Positions 1 to 10,854 are shown, counted from the first letter of the stretch. The stretch is 64,000 nucleotides of DNA from Gammaproteobacteria bacterium (GCA_015488755.1 WFNB01000023.1:1-64000), one strand, 5' to 3'. The notes: a model not told the origin generated them from the sequence alone. Translations and numbers: made by a program.

Positions 1-690
1 ATGACCAGTAAATTCCCAGATATGCCAGAGTTGGATCAAAATGATTTAGCTGAGATGCAGACCCTAAAAGAAATTGTTGATTACGTCGAAGAGAAAGCCG
101 GTGCGGTAGCTCCTATAGCGAACAATGTAAGTACAACGGCTAGCAGTGGTATTGATTCAGCTCAAATCAAGCAAGGTATGTTGGAAATCGTCAATGAGAA
201 AACCGGTTACCCAGTAGAAATGCTGGATCTCAATATGAATATGGAAGCCGATCTAGGCATTGATTCCATTAAACGAGTTGAGATCCTCGGTGCCATGACC
301 AGTAAATTCCCAGATATGCCAGAGTTGGATCAAAATGATTTAGCAGAGATGCAAACGCTAAAAGAAATTGTTAATTACGTGGAAGAAAAGGCAGGTGCAA
401 CAAGTTCTGCTGAAGTCGAGACTATTTCAGCGTCATCTGTGATTGATGAAGCATTGATTCAAAATAGTATGCTAGAAATTGTCAATGAAAAAACCGGCTA
501 TCCAGTAGAAATGCTGGACTTAACGATGGATTTAGAGGCTGATTTGGGTATTGATTCCATTAAGCGAGTTGAAATTCTCGGGGCGATGACCAGTAAGTTT
601 CCTGAATTACCAGAAATGGATCAAAATGAATTGTCCGAAATGCGTACTTTAGCAGAGATTGTTAACTATGTTAAATCATTAGTACCTCAG
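1..690 (+). repeat. Tandem ACP-domain coding repeats (period about 291-294 bp)
   Basis: ATGACCAGTAAATTCCCAGATATGCCAGAGTTGGATCAAAATGATTTAGC at 1 and 295, a diverged copy at 586; each unit carries or leads into an ACP. Confidence 0.9.
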
Positions 691-3225
691 GACAGTACCA
701 TTAGCCGTGCCTTGTCTGAGCAATCGCCGGAGGCTGTACAAGCGTCAGCTAATGAAAGTTCTTTTACTACTACCGAAAGTATTGTGGTAAAAAAGTTTCT
801 TCCCCGTCCTGATGTTCTGGAATCAGAAATCAGCATTACGGGGCGCACCTGTTTGATCACCGATAATGGTGATAAAGTAACCTATAATACGGCTAAATCT
901 TTGCAAATTTTGGGTTGGAAGGTGATTGTTTTACAATTACCCAACACCTTAGTTGCCAAGCCAAGTAGCCTGCCTAAAGGCGTACAAAGTGTTAAATTAG
1001 CCAAAGCAAGTGATGATGAATTAGCCAAAACTTTGGCAGCCATTACCAGTGCTCACACATTGAATGGCTTTATTCATCTTAGCGCCAAACCTTCGGCTAA
1101 AGGCAGTAAGATTAAATTCAGTAAGCGTGAGTCCAGTGTCCTAAAGTTGGCTTTTTTCAGTGCCAAATACTTAAAAGAAGCATTGCTTGATCACAGTCCA
1201 CAAGGACGTAATTTCTTTATTAGCGTCTCTTATATGGATGGTGAAATTGGTACGGGTGGTCATAATCGTTTTGAGCTGAATCAAGGTGGTCTTAATGGCT
1301 TAATTAAGACGGCCAATTTAGAATGGGAAAGTGTCTTTTGCCGTGCCATTGATATCAACCCAAAAATTACGGATAAAAATGCGGCGCAAATCATTATGGA
1401 CGAAGTCTTTGACCCAGATTTATCCATTATTGAAGTAGGGCATTCGACTAAAGGACGTATGACCCTAGTCGCTGAGGTTAGACCCCATACTGAACTAGCA
1501 TCAGCCAATAGCAAAATCAGCTCTGAATCGGTCTTTTTAGTCAGTGGTGGTGCTAAGGGTGTTACCGCTGCTTGTATTATGCCATTAGCCAAACAGTACC
1601 AATGTCGCTTTATTTTGGCTGGACGTGCTCCCTATACTGGCTCTGAGCCAGAGTGGGCACAAGGCTGTGATGATGAAACAGAGCTCAAACGCAGGATCAT
1701 GGAAGCACTTAAGGCCGAAGGTGAGAAACCAACGCCGGTTATTGTTAATAAGCGTTTAAGAGCCATTAAGTCAGAGCGTGAAATTAGTAATACCTTACAG
1801 GAAATTACTGCTCTTGGTGGTCAGGCTGAATACATCAGTGCCGATGTTACCAATAGTGATGCGCTCAAAGAACAATCTGCTCCAGCCATTAAAAAACTGG
1901 GTAACATTACTGGTTTGATCCACGGTGCAGGTGTATTGGCTGATAAACCCATTCATAAGAAAACCGAAAATGATTTTAACGCGGTGATTAATACCAAAAT
2001 TGATGGCTTAGAAGCGATGTTATCCTTGGTCAACAAAGAGTCGCTTGACTATCTGGTACTATTTTCTTCGGCGGCAGGTTTTTATGGTAATAATGGCCAG
2101 TCAGATTATTCGGTTGCCAATGAAATACTTAATAAAACAGCCTATCAATTTAGACATTATTATCCACAATGCCATGTGGTCTCCTTTAACTGGGGGCCAT
2201 GGGATGGTGGCATGGTGACTGCTGAATTAAAACGTTACTTTAAAGAGCGTAATGTTGAGATTATTCCAATTAATGAAGGTGTTGAAATTTTTGGCAGTGA
2301 ATTACATCAAGACAGAGCAGAAACTATTCAGCTATTAGTGGGTAGTTCTATGCGCTCTGATATTGACAATACTAACAAGCCATTACGTTCTTTCTTAATT
2401 AATACTAACTTATTATTAGAAGATAATCCCTTTCTAAATGATCATGTGATTGGTGGCAACCCAGTGTTACCATCAGCCACAGCATTATCGTGGATGGCAA
2501 ATATTTGTGAACGTATTAACCCTTCGTATCACTTTTTTGAATGTAATAATTTTCAAGTGCTTAAAGGAATTGTCTTTGATAAAACTCAGGCCGACTCATA
2601 TCAGGTGGATGTAAAAGAAGAATCAAATGATGATAATATTTGTCGTTTGCAAGTGACTATTTCATCTAAAAAAGAAGATGCTAAGGCGCTATGGCATTAT
2701 AAAGCCGATATCTTAGTGGCTAAAGAAATACCCGAAGTGCCTCTATATACACAATCTGACTTAAATGAAACACAAAATACCACAGGTGAAACCTTGTATA
2801 GTAATGGTACTTTGTTTCATGGTTCTTTATTTCAAGGAATTGAGAAGGTTATTAATACCTCAATGGAAAAACTGACCCTATTATGTAACCTTAATAAGGT
2901 TAAAGATAAAGAGCAGGGTCAGTTCCCCATTAGTTCAATTAATCCATTTGCCACGGACTTGATGTTTCAAGCCATGTTAGTTTGGGTAAGAGAACATCGT
3001 CACTTAGGTAGCTTGCCATTGAAGTTCTTAAAAGTGATTAATTACAAATCAATTCCCACACATAAAGATTTTTATATTTCTTTAGATGTGGATTCTACTT
3101 CTGACACGAATATGAAGGCAGATGTTGTCATTCATGATCATAGTGGTAATATTTATTCTAGAGCCTTTGGGGCTGAAGTAACAGTGAGTGAGAGTTTAAA
3201 TGCTATTTTTGCACCTAAAAAATAG
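1..3225 (+). CDS. pfaA: PUFA synthase PfaA-like polyketide synthase, 3' portion (tandem ACPs, ketoreductase, dehydratase-like C-terminus); 5' end lies outside the window
   Basis: Repeated ACP motif LGIDSIKRVEIL with phosphopantetheine Ser; KR-type region VFLVSGGAKGVTAACIMPLAKQY...LIHGAGVLADKPI...LVLFSSAAGFYGNNGQSDYSVANE; HxxxGxxxxP motif (HVIGGNPVLP). The ATG at position 1 is internal: the same ATGACCAGTAAATTCCCAGATATGCC recurs at 295 inside the next ACP, so the ORF is truncated by the window edge. Confidence 0.93.
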   Translation: MTSKFPDMPELDQNDLAEMQTLKEIVDYVEEKAGAVAPIANNVSTTASSGIDSAQIKQGMLEIVNEKTGYPVEMLDLNMNMEADLGIDSIKRVEILGAMTSKFPDMPELDQNDLAEMQTLKEIVNYVEEKAGATSSAEVETISASSVIDEALIQNSMLEIVNEKTGYPVEMLDLTMDLEADLGIDSIKRVEILGAMTSKFPELPEMDQNELSEMRTLAEIVNYVKSLVPQDSTISRALSEQSPEAVQASANESSFTTTESIVVKKFLPRPDVLESEISITGRTCLITDNGDKVTYNTAKSLQILGWKVIVLQLPNTLVAKPSSLPKGVQSVKLAKASDDELAKTLAAITSAHTLNGFIHLSAKPSAKGSKIKFSKRESSVLKLAFFSAKYLKEALLDHSPQGRNFFISVSYMDGEIGTGGHNRFELNQGGLNGLIKTANLEWESVFCRAIDINPKITDKNAAQIIMDEVFDPDLSIIEVGHSTKGRMTLVAEVRPHTELASANSKISSESVFLVSGGAKGVTAACIMPLAKQYQCRFILAGRAPYTGSEPEWAQGCDDETELKRRIMEALKAEGEKPTPVIVNKRLRAIKSEREISNTLQEITALGGQAEYISADVTNSDALKEQSAPAIKKLGNITGLIHGAGVLADKPIHKKTENDFNAVINTKIDGLEAMLSLVNKESLDYLVLFSSAAGFYGNNGQSDYSVANEILNKTAYQFRHYYPQCHVVSFNWGPWDGGMVTAELKRYFKERNVEIIPINEGVEIFGSELHQDRAETIQLLVGSSMRSDIDNTNKPLRSFLINTNLLLEDNPFLNDHVIGGNPVLPSATALSWMANICERINPSYHFFECNNFQVLKGIVFDKTQADSYQVDVKEESNDDNICRLQVTISSKKEDAKALWHYKADILVAKEIPEVPLYTQSDLNETQNTTGETLYSNGTLFHGSLFQGIEKVINTSMEKLTLLCNLNKVKDKEQGQFPISSINPFATDLMFQAMLVWVREHRHLGSLPLKFLKVINYKSIPTHKDFYISLDVDSTSDTNMKADVVIHDHSGNIYSRAFGAEVTVSESLNAIFAPKK

Positions 3226-3238
3226 CCAAGCCTAAGAT

Positions 3239-3275
3239 ATTTATGCTCTATATTTTATTTTTATAGAGCATAAAT
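3239..3275 (+). other. Perfect 13-bp inverted repeat in the pfaA-pfaC intergenic region
   Basis: ATTTATGCTCTAT / ATAGAGCATAAAT separated by 11 nt; no strong T-tract follows. Confidence 0.6.
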
Positions 3276-3386
3276 TAATTCAATTAAATACCTCTTTAAA
3301 TTTCCTTTTCAACACAACAGTATGGTTGTCAATAGCATGAATTTGAACAATGATACTTTTTAAAAAGCGAGTGGAGACTTTTCTAA

Positions 3387-6300
3387 ATGGAAAAAATTGC
3401 GATTATTGGAACAGCCTGTTTATTTCCAGAGGCTGATACACCAGATGCGTATTGGGAAAATCTGGTTGCCAATAAAGACTCACGAGTGACTGCTCAGGCA
3501 GAGCAAATGGGTCGAGATCCTCAAGATTACTTTTCACCGGCCAAAGATACTAAAGACAACTATTATTGCACAACAGGAGGCTATATTAATGGCTTCCAAT
3601 TTGATGCTCAAAATTATTCTCTTGATGCTAATACGCTTAACACTTTGGATAATACGTTTCAATGGGCCTTACATGTTGCTCGTGAGGCACTAAAAGACTC
3701 AGGCTACTATCCATCATCTGCTAATAATCAGCAAACCAATAATAAGTGCTCTGATAATGATTTGTCTCGTTGCGGTGTTATTTTAGGTAACTTATCTTTT
3801 CCAACTAAAAAATCCAATGCCTTATTTTCACCTTTGTATCATCAGGCTATGGCAACGCCATTAAAAGACTTGTTTGGCTCAGCTGATTTTTCTATGGGTG
3901 ATAAAGCCAGTAATGAATTTGCTAATGGTATGGTTGCAGGGCATCCCGCCAGTATTATTAATGATGCCTTAAATTTGGGTGATGTGTCTGTGGTGCTCGA
4001 TGCCGCCTGTGCCTCTTCTCTTTATAGTATGAAATTGGCCTGTTCTTATTTGCAATCGCATAAAGCTGACATGATGTTAGCCGGTGCTGTGAGTGCGGCC
4101 GATCCATGGTTTGTTGCCATGGGCTTTTCGACCTTTAAGGCCTTTCCTGAAAATATTGCCAGTTGTCCCTTGGATAAAAACTCCAGTGGTTTAAATACGG
4201 GTGAAGGTGCCGGCATGTTTGTCTTAAAGCGCTATGATGATGCTCTGCGAGATGGTGATACGATTCATGCGGTTATTAGCGGTATTGGGCTCTCTAATGA
4301 TGGTAAAGGTAAATTTGTTCTAAGTCCCAATGAAGCAGGCCAAACGGTTTGTTATGAGCGAGCTTATAAAAGTACCCATATTAATCCTGAAGATGTGGAT
4401 TATGTTGAATGCCATGCAACGGGGACTCCCTTGGGTGATGCGACAGAAATTCATTCTATGGAAAACTTCTTTGCCAACAAAGATGTGCATTTTACTATGG
4501 GCACAGCCAAGTCTAATTTTGGCCATTTATTAACCTCTGCGGGTATGGCAGGGATGTTAAAAATTATTCTGGCAATGAAAAATGACCTACTGCCTGCTAC
4601 GGTTCATATTAAAGAGCCATTGCAGTCAAGCAGTGATAAAATTGCCGGCGATAACATTCTTACCCAAAATAAAGCATGGCCTGATAGCACAAATAAAGTA
4701 GCTGCGATTAGCGCATTTGGTTTTGGCGGTACAAACGCCCATTTAATTTTAGAAGAAGCATCTGAAGCGAGTACCACTCAATCCAGCATAAAGAAAAAAA
4801 TTACACCCACAACAGAAGCTCTTAGTATCATTGGTATGGGAGCTTATTTTGGTCAAAGTAAAGACTTAACGCACTTTGAACAGCTTATCTATAATGCTCA
4901 AGCTCTGAGCTCACCATTGCCAAAAAATCGTTGGCAGGGGATTGATCAGGATCGCGCCATTTTGGAACAATTTGGCATTGCCCACGATGACATTGAATTG
5001 AATGGCAATTTTATTGATCAATTTGATTTTGATCACCTTTATTTTAAAATTCCACCCGAAGAACAAGCTCCCTTACTGCCTCAGCAATTATTAATGATGA
5101 AAGTGATTGATGAAGCACTACAGGATGCGAAACTACCTAAAGGCGGTAATATCGGAGTGATTGTGGCAATGGAAATGGATCTCGGTATTCATCAGTTCCG
5201 GGGTCGTATTGATATTGCGTGGCAATTGCAAGAAAGTTTAAAAAATAGCCATATTACTTTGACTGTAGAGCAACAAGCACAACTGACTGATATTTTAAAA
5301 GATAGTTTGCATAATGCTGTGGAAATTAACCAGTTTACCAGTTTTATAGGCAATATTATTCCCTGTCGGATCTGCTCATTATGGGATTTTTCAGGGCCTG
5401 CATTTACTATTTCATCTGAAGAAAATTCTACCTTTAAAGCACTTGAAGTCGCACAACTATTTTTAGACTCGGGTGATGTCGATGCTATGGTTGTGGGTGC
5501 AGTCGATATGGCCGGTGGCATTGAGCACATCTATTTACAAAAACAACGCAATGCTGATTATGCCCCTAATTGGCGTATTGGTGAAGGCGGTGGTGCTCTG
5601 GTATTAAAACGTCAAGATCAGGTGCTTAATTCAGATAGAGTCTATGCCAGTATTGATTCTTTTTCTGGTGTGCGTTTTAAAAACAATCAAGATATGGCAA
5701 ATAGTTTAAAACAGGCCGCTGATCGTACTTTGCAACAGGCCAATATTACACGCAATGTAATTGATTACATTGAATTAAACAGCAGTGCCATGAGTCACCA
5801 TGAGCAAGCAGAAATTGACAGCCTAAAACAACTCTACCCAAATGCCATTGATTCATCAGAGAAACCGACACAAACTTGCGCCTTAGGCAGTGTGAAAGCC
5901 AATATCGGCCATACCTTTGTGGCCTCTGGCATGGCCAGTGTTATTAAAACAGCCTTATGCTTATATCAGCGTTTTATTCCCGGCGTTGCTGACTCAGATA
6001 TACTACGAAGCACCAATGATTGGGATGAAACACAGTTTTATTTTCCACAGGCATCAAGACCTTGGTTATTAAATTCACAACAGAAAAAACGCTATGCGAT
6101 GATTAATAATCTGGGGCAGGATAATACCGCCTTTAATGTGATTATGTCAGATACGGCCTCTAGTGCCCGTGCAGAGAAAAGTAAGGTAGAAACAAACAGG
6201 GCAGAAAAAAAACCAGTACCTAACAATCATTATCTTGATGGCTTGGACTTTTTCTTGGTGCCTCTTTATGCAGATTCTGAGCAGGCCTTACATACACAGT

Positions 6301-9300
6301 TGGTCTCTTTAAGTAATGATATCCAAGCGACCACAGAGCTTAATGAATTAGCTTGGGGGAAACTGACGGATTTTACCAAATATGCTCAAGATGCTCGCTA
6401 TCGTATGTCTTTATTGGCACATTCTATAGAAGAATTACAGCGAGAAATACAATCTGCGATTAAAGGCATCAGTAATGCCTTTAACAATAATGAAGAATGG
6501 TCAACCCCATTAGGCAGTTACTTTACGCCAAATCCACAGGCTCAAAAAGGTAAGGTTGCCTTTGTGTATCCAGGGGGCTTTAATTCCTATATTGGTATGT
6601 CGAGCAATCTTTTTCAGTTATTTCCTGAAATCACCGATCTTGTTGCCGATTCAACCTCCAGTTTGCGCCAGATGATGCGCACCCATTATGTCTACCCACA
6701 AACGCTCAATGCACCGGATAAAAAAACCTTAAAACAGCTTGAGGCACAAATGGGTGACGATGCAGTGGCGATGTTTGAGTCCGGTATTATGAGCTCTATT
6801 CTTTATACCAAGGTTATTCAGGACTTGTTGGGTGTGCAACCTCAGGCGGCCTTTGGTCATAGTATGGGTGAATTATCCATGTTATTTTCATCAGGTGCTT
6901 GGGATAATACCGATTATATGAGTAACACCTTGCATTCGACTCCTACGTTCCATAATCGTTTAGTCGGTGAAATGGATGTAGTGCGTCAGGCATGGGATTT
7001 ACCCCCTTCAAGTGAAGATGAAAAGCCCATTTGGGGTACTTATACGCTACGCATTTCACCAGAAAAAGCTGCCGAAGTATTAGCCGAAGAAGAACGAGTT
7101 TTTCTGATCATTATTAATGCCCCTAATGAAATTGTTATTGCCGGTGATGATGAAGCCTGTCGTCGAGTGGTTAAAAAATTAAAATGGCGACTTTTCCCCG
7201 TCCCCATTAAAGATGTGGTACACAATGAGTTGGTTAAAGCTGAGTTTGATGCCCTAAAGCGTTTGCATACGATGCCGACCACAACTATTAACGGGATAGA
7301 TTTTTATACTGCAGCCAACTATCAAAAAACTGAGTTAAAAGAGGATGTTATCGGCCATAATATCGCTACTTTTTATACTCAAATGGTTGACTTTCCTAAG
7401 CTGGTTAGGCAAGTTTATGATGATGGTGCGCGTATTTTTATTGAACTTGGGCCACAAAGCAGTTGTACCAAATGGGTGAGTGAAAGCCTTAAAGGTAAAG
7501 AACATTTAGCTGTGGGTATTAATCGTAAAGGTGTGGATGATCACACCTCATTATTAAAAATGGCGGCCAAACTCAGTAGTCATGGTTTGTCTATGGCATT
7601 GGATAAGCTCTGTCCTAAACCCCAGACATTGTCAGTAGATGATAATAAGCCCAGTTTAGTTAAACCGGTTATCTTAGGTAAAAAACCCTTTGCAGAGGTT
7701 ATTTTAAGTGCTGAAAATCGTGTTAAATTTAAACCTATGCCGATTTCTACACCGCCTATTTCTACACCAGTAGTACATCATGAACAGAAAAAAGATATTC
7801 CTAAATCAGCTCCTAACTATAAGACTTCGTTAAATACCTCAAAAGTAGTTGTCAATGCTCAGCCAGTAACTACACAAAAGATAGGGCAAGAGACAGTAGG
7901 ACAAAGCTCAATTCAATCAGATGTGAAGCAACACCATCCGTCAGCCAGAATACAACCGTTAATGGAACAAAGTATGACACATGTTATTAGTGATACCACT
8001 GCAAATTTATCAGCAAAAGCTTATCTAATACCGAACTATCAAAGTGATATGCTGCATAAAATGATCCAGCATAATATTCAATTGAGTCAGATGCATACTG
8101 AATTTATGGCCTCAAGACATGATGGTTTACAATCACTCAGTGCTGCAATTATTAATAATATTCATTCGCCTGATAGCCATGTGCGTAATAATAATGTTGT
8201 TCATTCGAATCATAGTGCTCAAAATTCTATTGTTGTCTTAGACGATGCTTTAAGTAACAGCACTAAGAATACGAATAGCGTAGCACAAGAAGGTATTAGA
8301 CAACTCTTTCCAAGTGAATACAGCCAGGCTGAACAAATTATTTTTTCTGAACAGGACTTACGTGAATTTGCCTATGGTAAAATTGGCAATGTCTTTGGCT
8401 CTGATTACGATAGTATTGATTGCTATTCTCGTCGTGTTATGTTGCCAATGGATCCTTACCTTTTGGTTACTCGTGTTACTGAAATGCAAGCGAAAAAAGG
8501 TGCTTTTGTCCCCTCTAAAATGACTACGGAGTATGACATACCACATAATGCGTGGTATTCCACCGATGGTCAAATCCCTACTTGTATCTGTATTGAGTCA
8601 GGACAATGTGACTTACTATTAATCAGTTATATGGGTATTGATTTTGATAATAAGGGAAAGTATCTTTATCGCTTATTAGATTGCACCCTAACCTTTTTGG
8701 ATGATCAACCCAAAGAGGGGCAGACTTTGCGTTATGAGATTTCAATCAACTCCTTTGCCAAACATAAAAATAATTTATTATTCTTTTTCTCCTATGAATG
8801 CTTTGTTGGCGATAAAATGATCCTAAAAATGGATAATGGCTGTGCCGGTTTCTTCTCAGATGAAGAGTTAGCTGTAGGTAAAGGTGTTATCCGCACTAAA
8901 GAAGAAATTGAAGCTCGTGCTAAAGTCCAAAAAACATCTTTCACGCCGATATTGCATTGCCAGAAAACATCTTTTGATGAAAAGGATATGTATTATTTAA
9001 TGGAAGGGGATTTAGCAAGCTGTTATGCCAATCCTGATTATGATAAAAAAGGCACCAATCCATCCCTACATTTTCCATTAGAAAAAATTCTTATGTTGGA
9101 TCGGGTTACTTCTGTGGATCGTACGGGTGGTCTATGGGGGCTTGGTTTGATTGAAGCAGAAAAAGATCTGTCACCAGATGAATGGTATTTTACCAGCCAT
9201 TTCCGTGATGATCCTGTCTTAGCGGGTTCATTAATGTCTGAAGGCTGTGTGCAATTATTACAATTTTTTATGTTGTACCTAGGCTTGCAGACAAAAACCA

Positions 9301-10853
9301 TTGATGCCCGTTTTCAGACGATGCAAAATATCCCCCAGCCTATCCGTTGTCGGGGTCAGGCATTGCCCAAAGATCGATTAATGACCTATCGTTTAGAAGT
9401 GACAGAAATTGGTCTTTCTCCTAAACCTTATGCTCGTGGTAATGTTGATATTATTATTGATGGCAAAATCGTGGTTGATTTCCGTGACGTCTGTTTAGAA
9501 CTGTCAGAAAAAAGTGCACAGGAAAAACAATTATTAGCCTCACCTCGTCAGGCAGTCACCTTAGCTACTCCTTCTCAGAAGTCTGTGCAAGCTCAAGTAA
9601 CAGCTGAGATTAAAACAGTAATGCCAAGCCTGAATAAGAAAGATACTCGTTTACCTGAACTGCCTGCCATTGAGGTAAAACCGGCATTATTTAGCGAAGC
9701 ACAGATTGTCCATTTTGCCACGGGGGATATCGAAGCCTGTTTTGGCTCTGAGTTTGCTTTGTATAAGCAACCACCACCAACACCACAAGATCCACCAAGA
9801 AGACCACCGCGTACACCGAATGGCTACTTGCAGTTAATGCATCGGGTTTTGAGTGTCGAAGGGCAGCGCCATGACTTTGATAATACCACCAAATGTGTGG
9901 CGGAATATGATGTGGCTCCTAATGTTTGGTTTTGCACAGAAAACTCTTATGAATCATTGACACCATACTCCATGTTAATGGAGATCGCCTTACAACCTAA
10001 TGGCTTTTTAACCTCTCATATCGGCAGTACTCTGATGTACCCTGATACCAATTTATATTTCCGTAATTTAGATGGCACGGGTCGTCTGATTAAAGAAATG
10101 GATCTGCGAGGCAAAACCATTGTGAATAAAACCACCATGTTTTCGACCTCTGCGGTAATGAATAATATTATTCAAAAATTTACCTTTGAGTTACTTGTTG
10201 ATGGTGAAACCTTTTATGAAGGGGACGCCGTTTTTGGTTTTTTCAGTGCCGAGTCTCTAGCCAATCAGGTCGGTATGGATAAGGGCAAGAAGTTATTGCC
10301 TTGGTATAAAGAAGAAGCAAATATTCAGGCCAAACAACTGACCTTTAATTTACGAGATGAAAGTGCTCAGAGTCTCTTTAAAGCTCCAGCAAATAAGCCT
10401 AATTACCGCTTGGCTGGCGGGGTATTTAATTTTCTTGATGAGTCTCTTGTTATTGCCGATGGTGGTAAGTTTGGTAAGGGCTATGTACACTCATTAAAAG
10501 TGATTGATGAAACCGATTGGTTCTACCCATGTCACTTCTATCAAGATCCTGTTATGCCTGGTTCTCTAGGAGTGGAAGCAATGATTCAATCCTTACAGGT
10601 CTTTGCTCTACAACAGAATTTGGCTCAGGATTTTATTAATCCTCGTTTTGGCTTGGTTGAAGGTGAAGCAAAATGGACTTATCGGGGACAAATTATTCCT
10701 GATAATGAGCAAATGACCTTAGAAGTTCATATTAAAGAGATCCGCACTCGCTCTGGGCGAGTGGATATTGTTGCTGATGGCAATTTATGGAAGGATGGCT
10801 TGCGGATTTATTCGGTAGAAACTATTGGTCTGAGCATTCAGGAGGCAAAATAA
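3387..10853 (+). CDS. pfaC: PUFA synthase PfaC-like multidomain protein: KS-CLF-AT-DH-DH
   Basis: KS active site VVLDAACASSLYS; second KS-like domain with no active-site Cys (SGPAFTISSEENSTFKALE, CLF); AT motif FGHSMGELS; two FabA-like DH modules (TSHFRDDPVLAGSLMSEG; CHFYQDPVMPGSLGVEA). Confidence 0.93.
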   Translation: MEKIAIIGTACLFPEADTPDAYWENLVANKDSRVTAQAEQMGRDPQDYFSPAKDTKDNYYCTTGGYINGFQFDAQNYSLDANTLNTLDNTFQWALHVAREALKDSGYYPSSANNQQTNNKCSDNDLSRCGVILGNLSFPTKKSNALFSPLYHQAMATPLKDLFGSADFSMGDKASNEFANGMVAGHPASIINDALNLGDVSVVLDAACASSLYSMKLACSYLQSHKADMMLAGAVSAADPWFVAMGFSTFKAFPENIASCPLDKNSSGLNTGEGAGMFVLKRYDDALRDGDTIHAVISGIGLSNDGKGKFVLSPNEAGQTVCYERAYKSTHINPEDVDYVECHATGTPLGDATEIHSMENFFANKDVHFTMGTAKSNFGHLLTSAGMAGMLKIILAMKNDLLPATVHIKEPLQSSSDKIAGDNILTQNKAWPDSTNKVAAISAFGFGGTNAHLILEEASEASTTQSSIKKKITPTTEALSIIGMGAYFGQSKDLTHFEQLIYNAQALSSPLPKNRWQGIDQDRAILEQFGIAHDDIELNGNFIDQFDFDHLYFKIPPEEQAPLLPQQLLMMKVIDEALQDAKLPKGGNIGVIVAMEMDLGIHQFRGRIDIAWQLQESLKNSHITLTVEQQAQLTDILKDSLHNAVEINQFTSFIGNIIPCRICSLWDFSGPAFTISSEENSTFKALEVAQLFLDSGDVDAMVVGAVDMAGGIEHIYLQKQRNADYAPNWRIGEGGGALVLKRQDQVLNSDRVYASIDSFSGVRFKNNQDMANSLKQAADRTLQQANITRNVIDYIELNSSAMSHHEQAEIDSLKQLYPNAIDSSEKPTQTCALGSVKANIGHTFVASGMASVIKTALCLYQRFIPGVADSDILRSTNDWDETQFYFPQASRPWLLNSQQKKRYAMINNLGQDNTAFNVIMSDTASSARAEKSKVETNRAEKKPVPNNHYLDGLDFFLVPLYADSEQALHTQLVSLSNDIQATTELNELAWGKLTDFTKYAQDARYRMSLLAHSIEELQREIQSAIKGISNAFNNNEEWSTPLGSYFTPNPQAQKGKVAFVYPGGFNSYIGMSSNLFQLFPEITDLVADSTSSLRQMMRTHYVYPQTLNAPDKKTLKQLEAQMGDDAVAMFESGIMSSILYTKVIQDLLGVQPQAAFGHSMGELSMLFSSGAWDNTDYMSNTLHSTPTFHNRLVGEMDVVRQAWDLPPSSEDEKPIWGTYTLRISPEKAAEVLAEEERVFLIIINAPNEIVIAGDDEACRRVVKKLKWRLFPVPIKDVVHNELVKAEFDALKRLHTMPTTTINGIDFYTAANYQKTELKEDVIGHNIATFYTQMVDFPKLVRQVYDDGARIFIELGPQSSCTKWVSESLKGKEHLAVGINRKGVDDHTSLLKMAAKLSSHGLSMALDKLCPKPQTLSVDDNKPSLVKPVILGKKPFAEVILSAENRVKFKPMPISTPPISTPVVHHEQKKDIPKSAPNYKTSLNTSKVVVNAQPVTTQKIGQETVGQSSIQSDVKQHHPSARIQPLMEQSMTHVISDTTANLSAKAYLIPNYQSDMLHKMIQHNIQLSQMHTEFMASRHDGLQSLSAAIINNIHSPDSHVRNNNVVHSNHSAQNSIVVLDDALSNSTKNTNSVAQEGIRQLFPSEYSQAEQIIFSEQDLREFAYGKIGNVFGSDYDSIDCYSRRVMLPMDPYLLVTRVTEMQAKKGAFVPSKMTTEYDIPHNAWYSTDGQIPTCICIESGQCDLLLISYMGIDFDNKGKYLYRLLDCTLTFLDDQPKEGQTLRYEISINSFAKHKNNLLFFFSYECFVGDKMILKMDNGCAGFFSDEELAVGKGVIRTKEEIEARAKVQKTSFTPILHCQKTSFDEKDMYYLMEGDLASCYANPDYDKKGTNPSLHFPLEKILMLDRVTSVDRTGGLWGLGLIEAEKDLSPDEWYFTSHFRDDPVLAGSLMSEGCVQLLQFFMLYLGLQTKTIDARFQTMQNIPQPIRCRGQALPKDRLMTYRLEVTEIGLSPKPYARGNVDIIIDGKIVVDFRDVCLELSEKSAQEKQLLASPRQAVTLATPSQKSVQAQVTAEIKTVMPSLNKKDTRLPELPAIEVKPALFSEAQIVHFATGDIEACFGSEFALYKQPPPTPQDPPRRPPRTPNGYLQLMHRVLSVEGQRHDFDNTTKCVAEYDVAPNVWFCTENSYESLTPYSMLMEIALQPNGFLTSHIGSTLMYPDTNLYFRNLDGTGRLIKEMDLRGKTIVNKTTMFSTSAVMNNIIQKFTFELLVDGETFYEGDAVFGFFSAESLANQVGMDKGKKLLPWYKEEANIQAKQLTFNLRDESAQSLFKAPANKPNYRLAGGVFNFLDESLVIADGGKFGKGYVHSLKVIDETDWFYPCHFYQDPVMPGSLGVEAMIQSLQVFALQQNLAQDFINPRFGLVEGEAKWTYRGQIIPDNEQMTLEVHIKEIRTRSGRVDIVADGNLWKDGLRIYSVETIGLSIQEAK

Positions 10854-10854
10854 G

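Noticed and set aside
1-3. ATG at position 1 as the true start of the first gene
   Set aside because: It is an internal Met of an ACP domain (same sequence recurs at 295); the ORF is cut by the window edge.
9769-9826. Pro-rich segment KQPPPTPQDPPRRPPRTPN in PfaC as an insertion or frameshift artefact
   Set aside because: Reading frame is continuous and the segment sits at a DH-domain boundary; most likely a linker.
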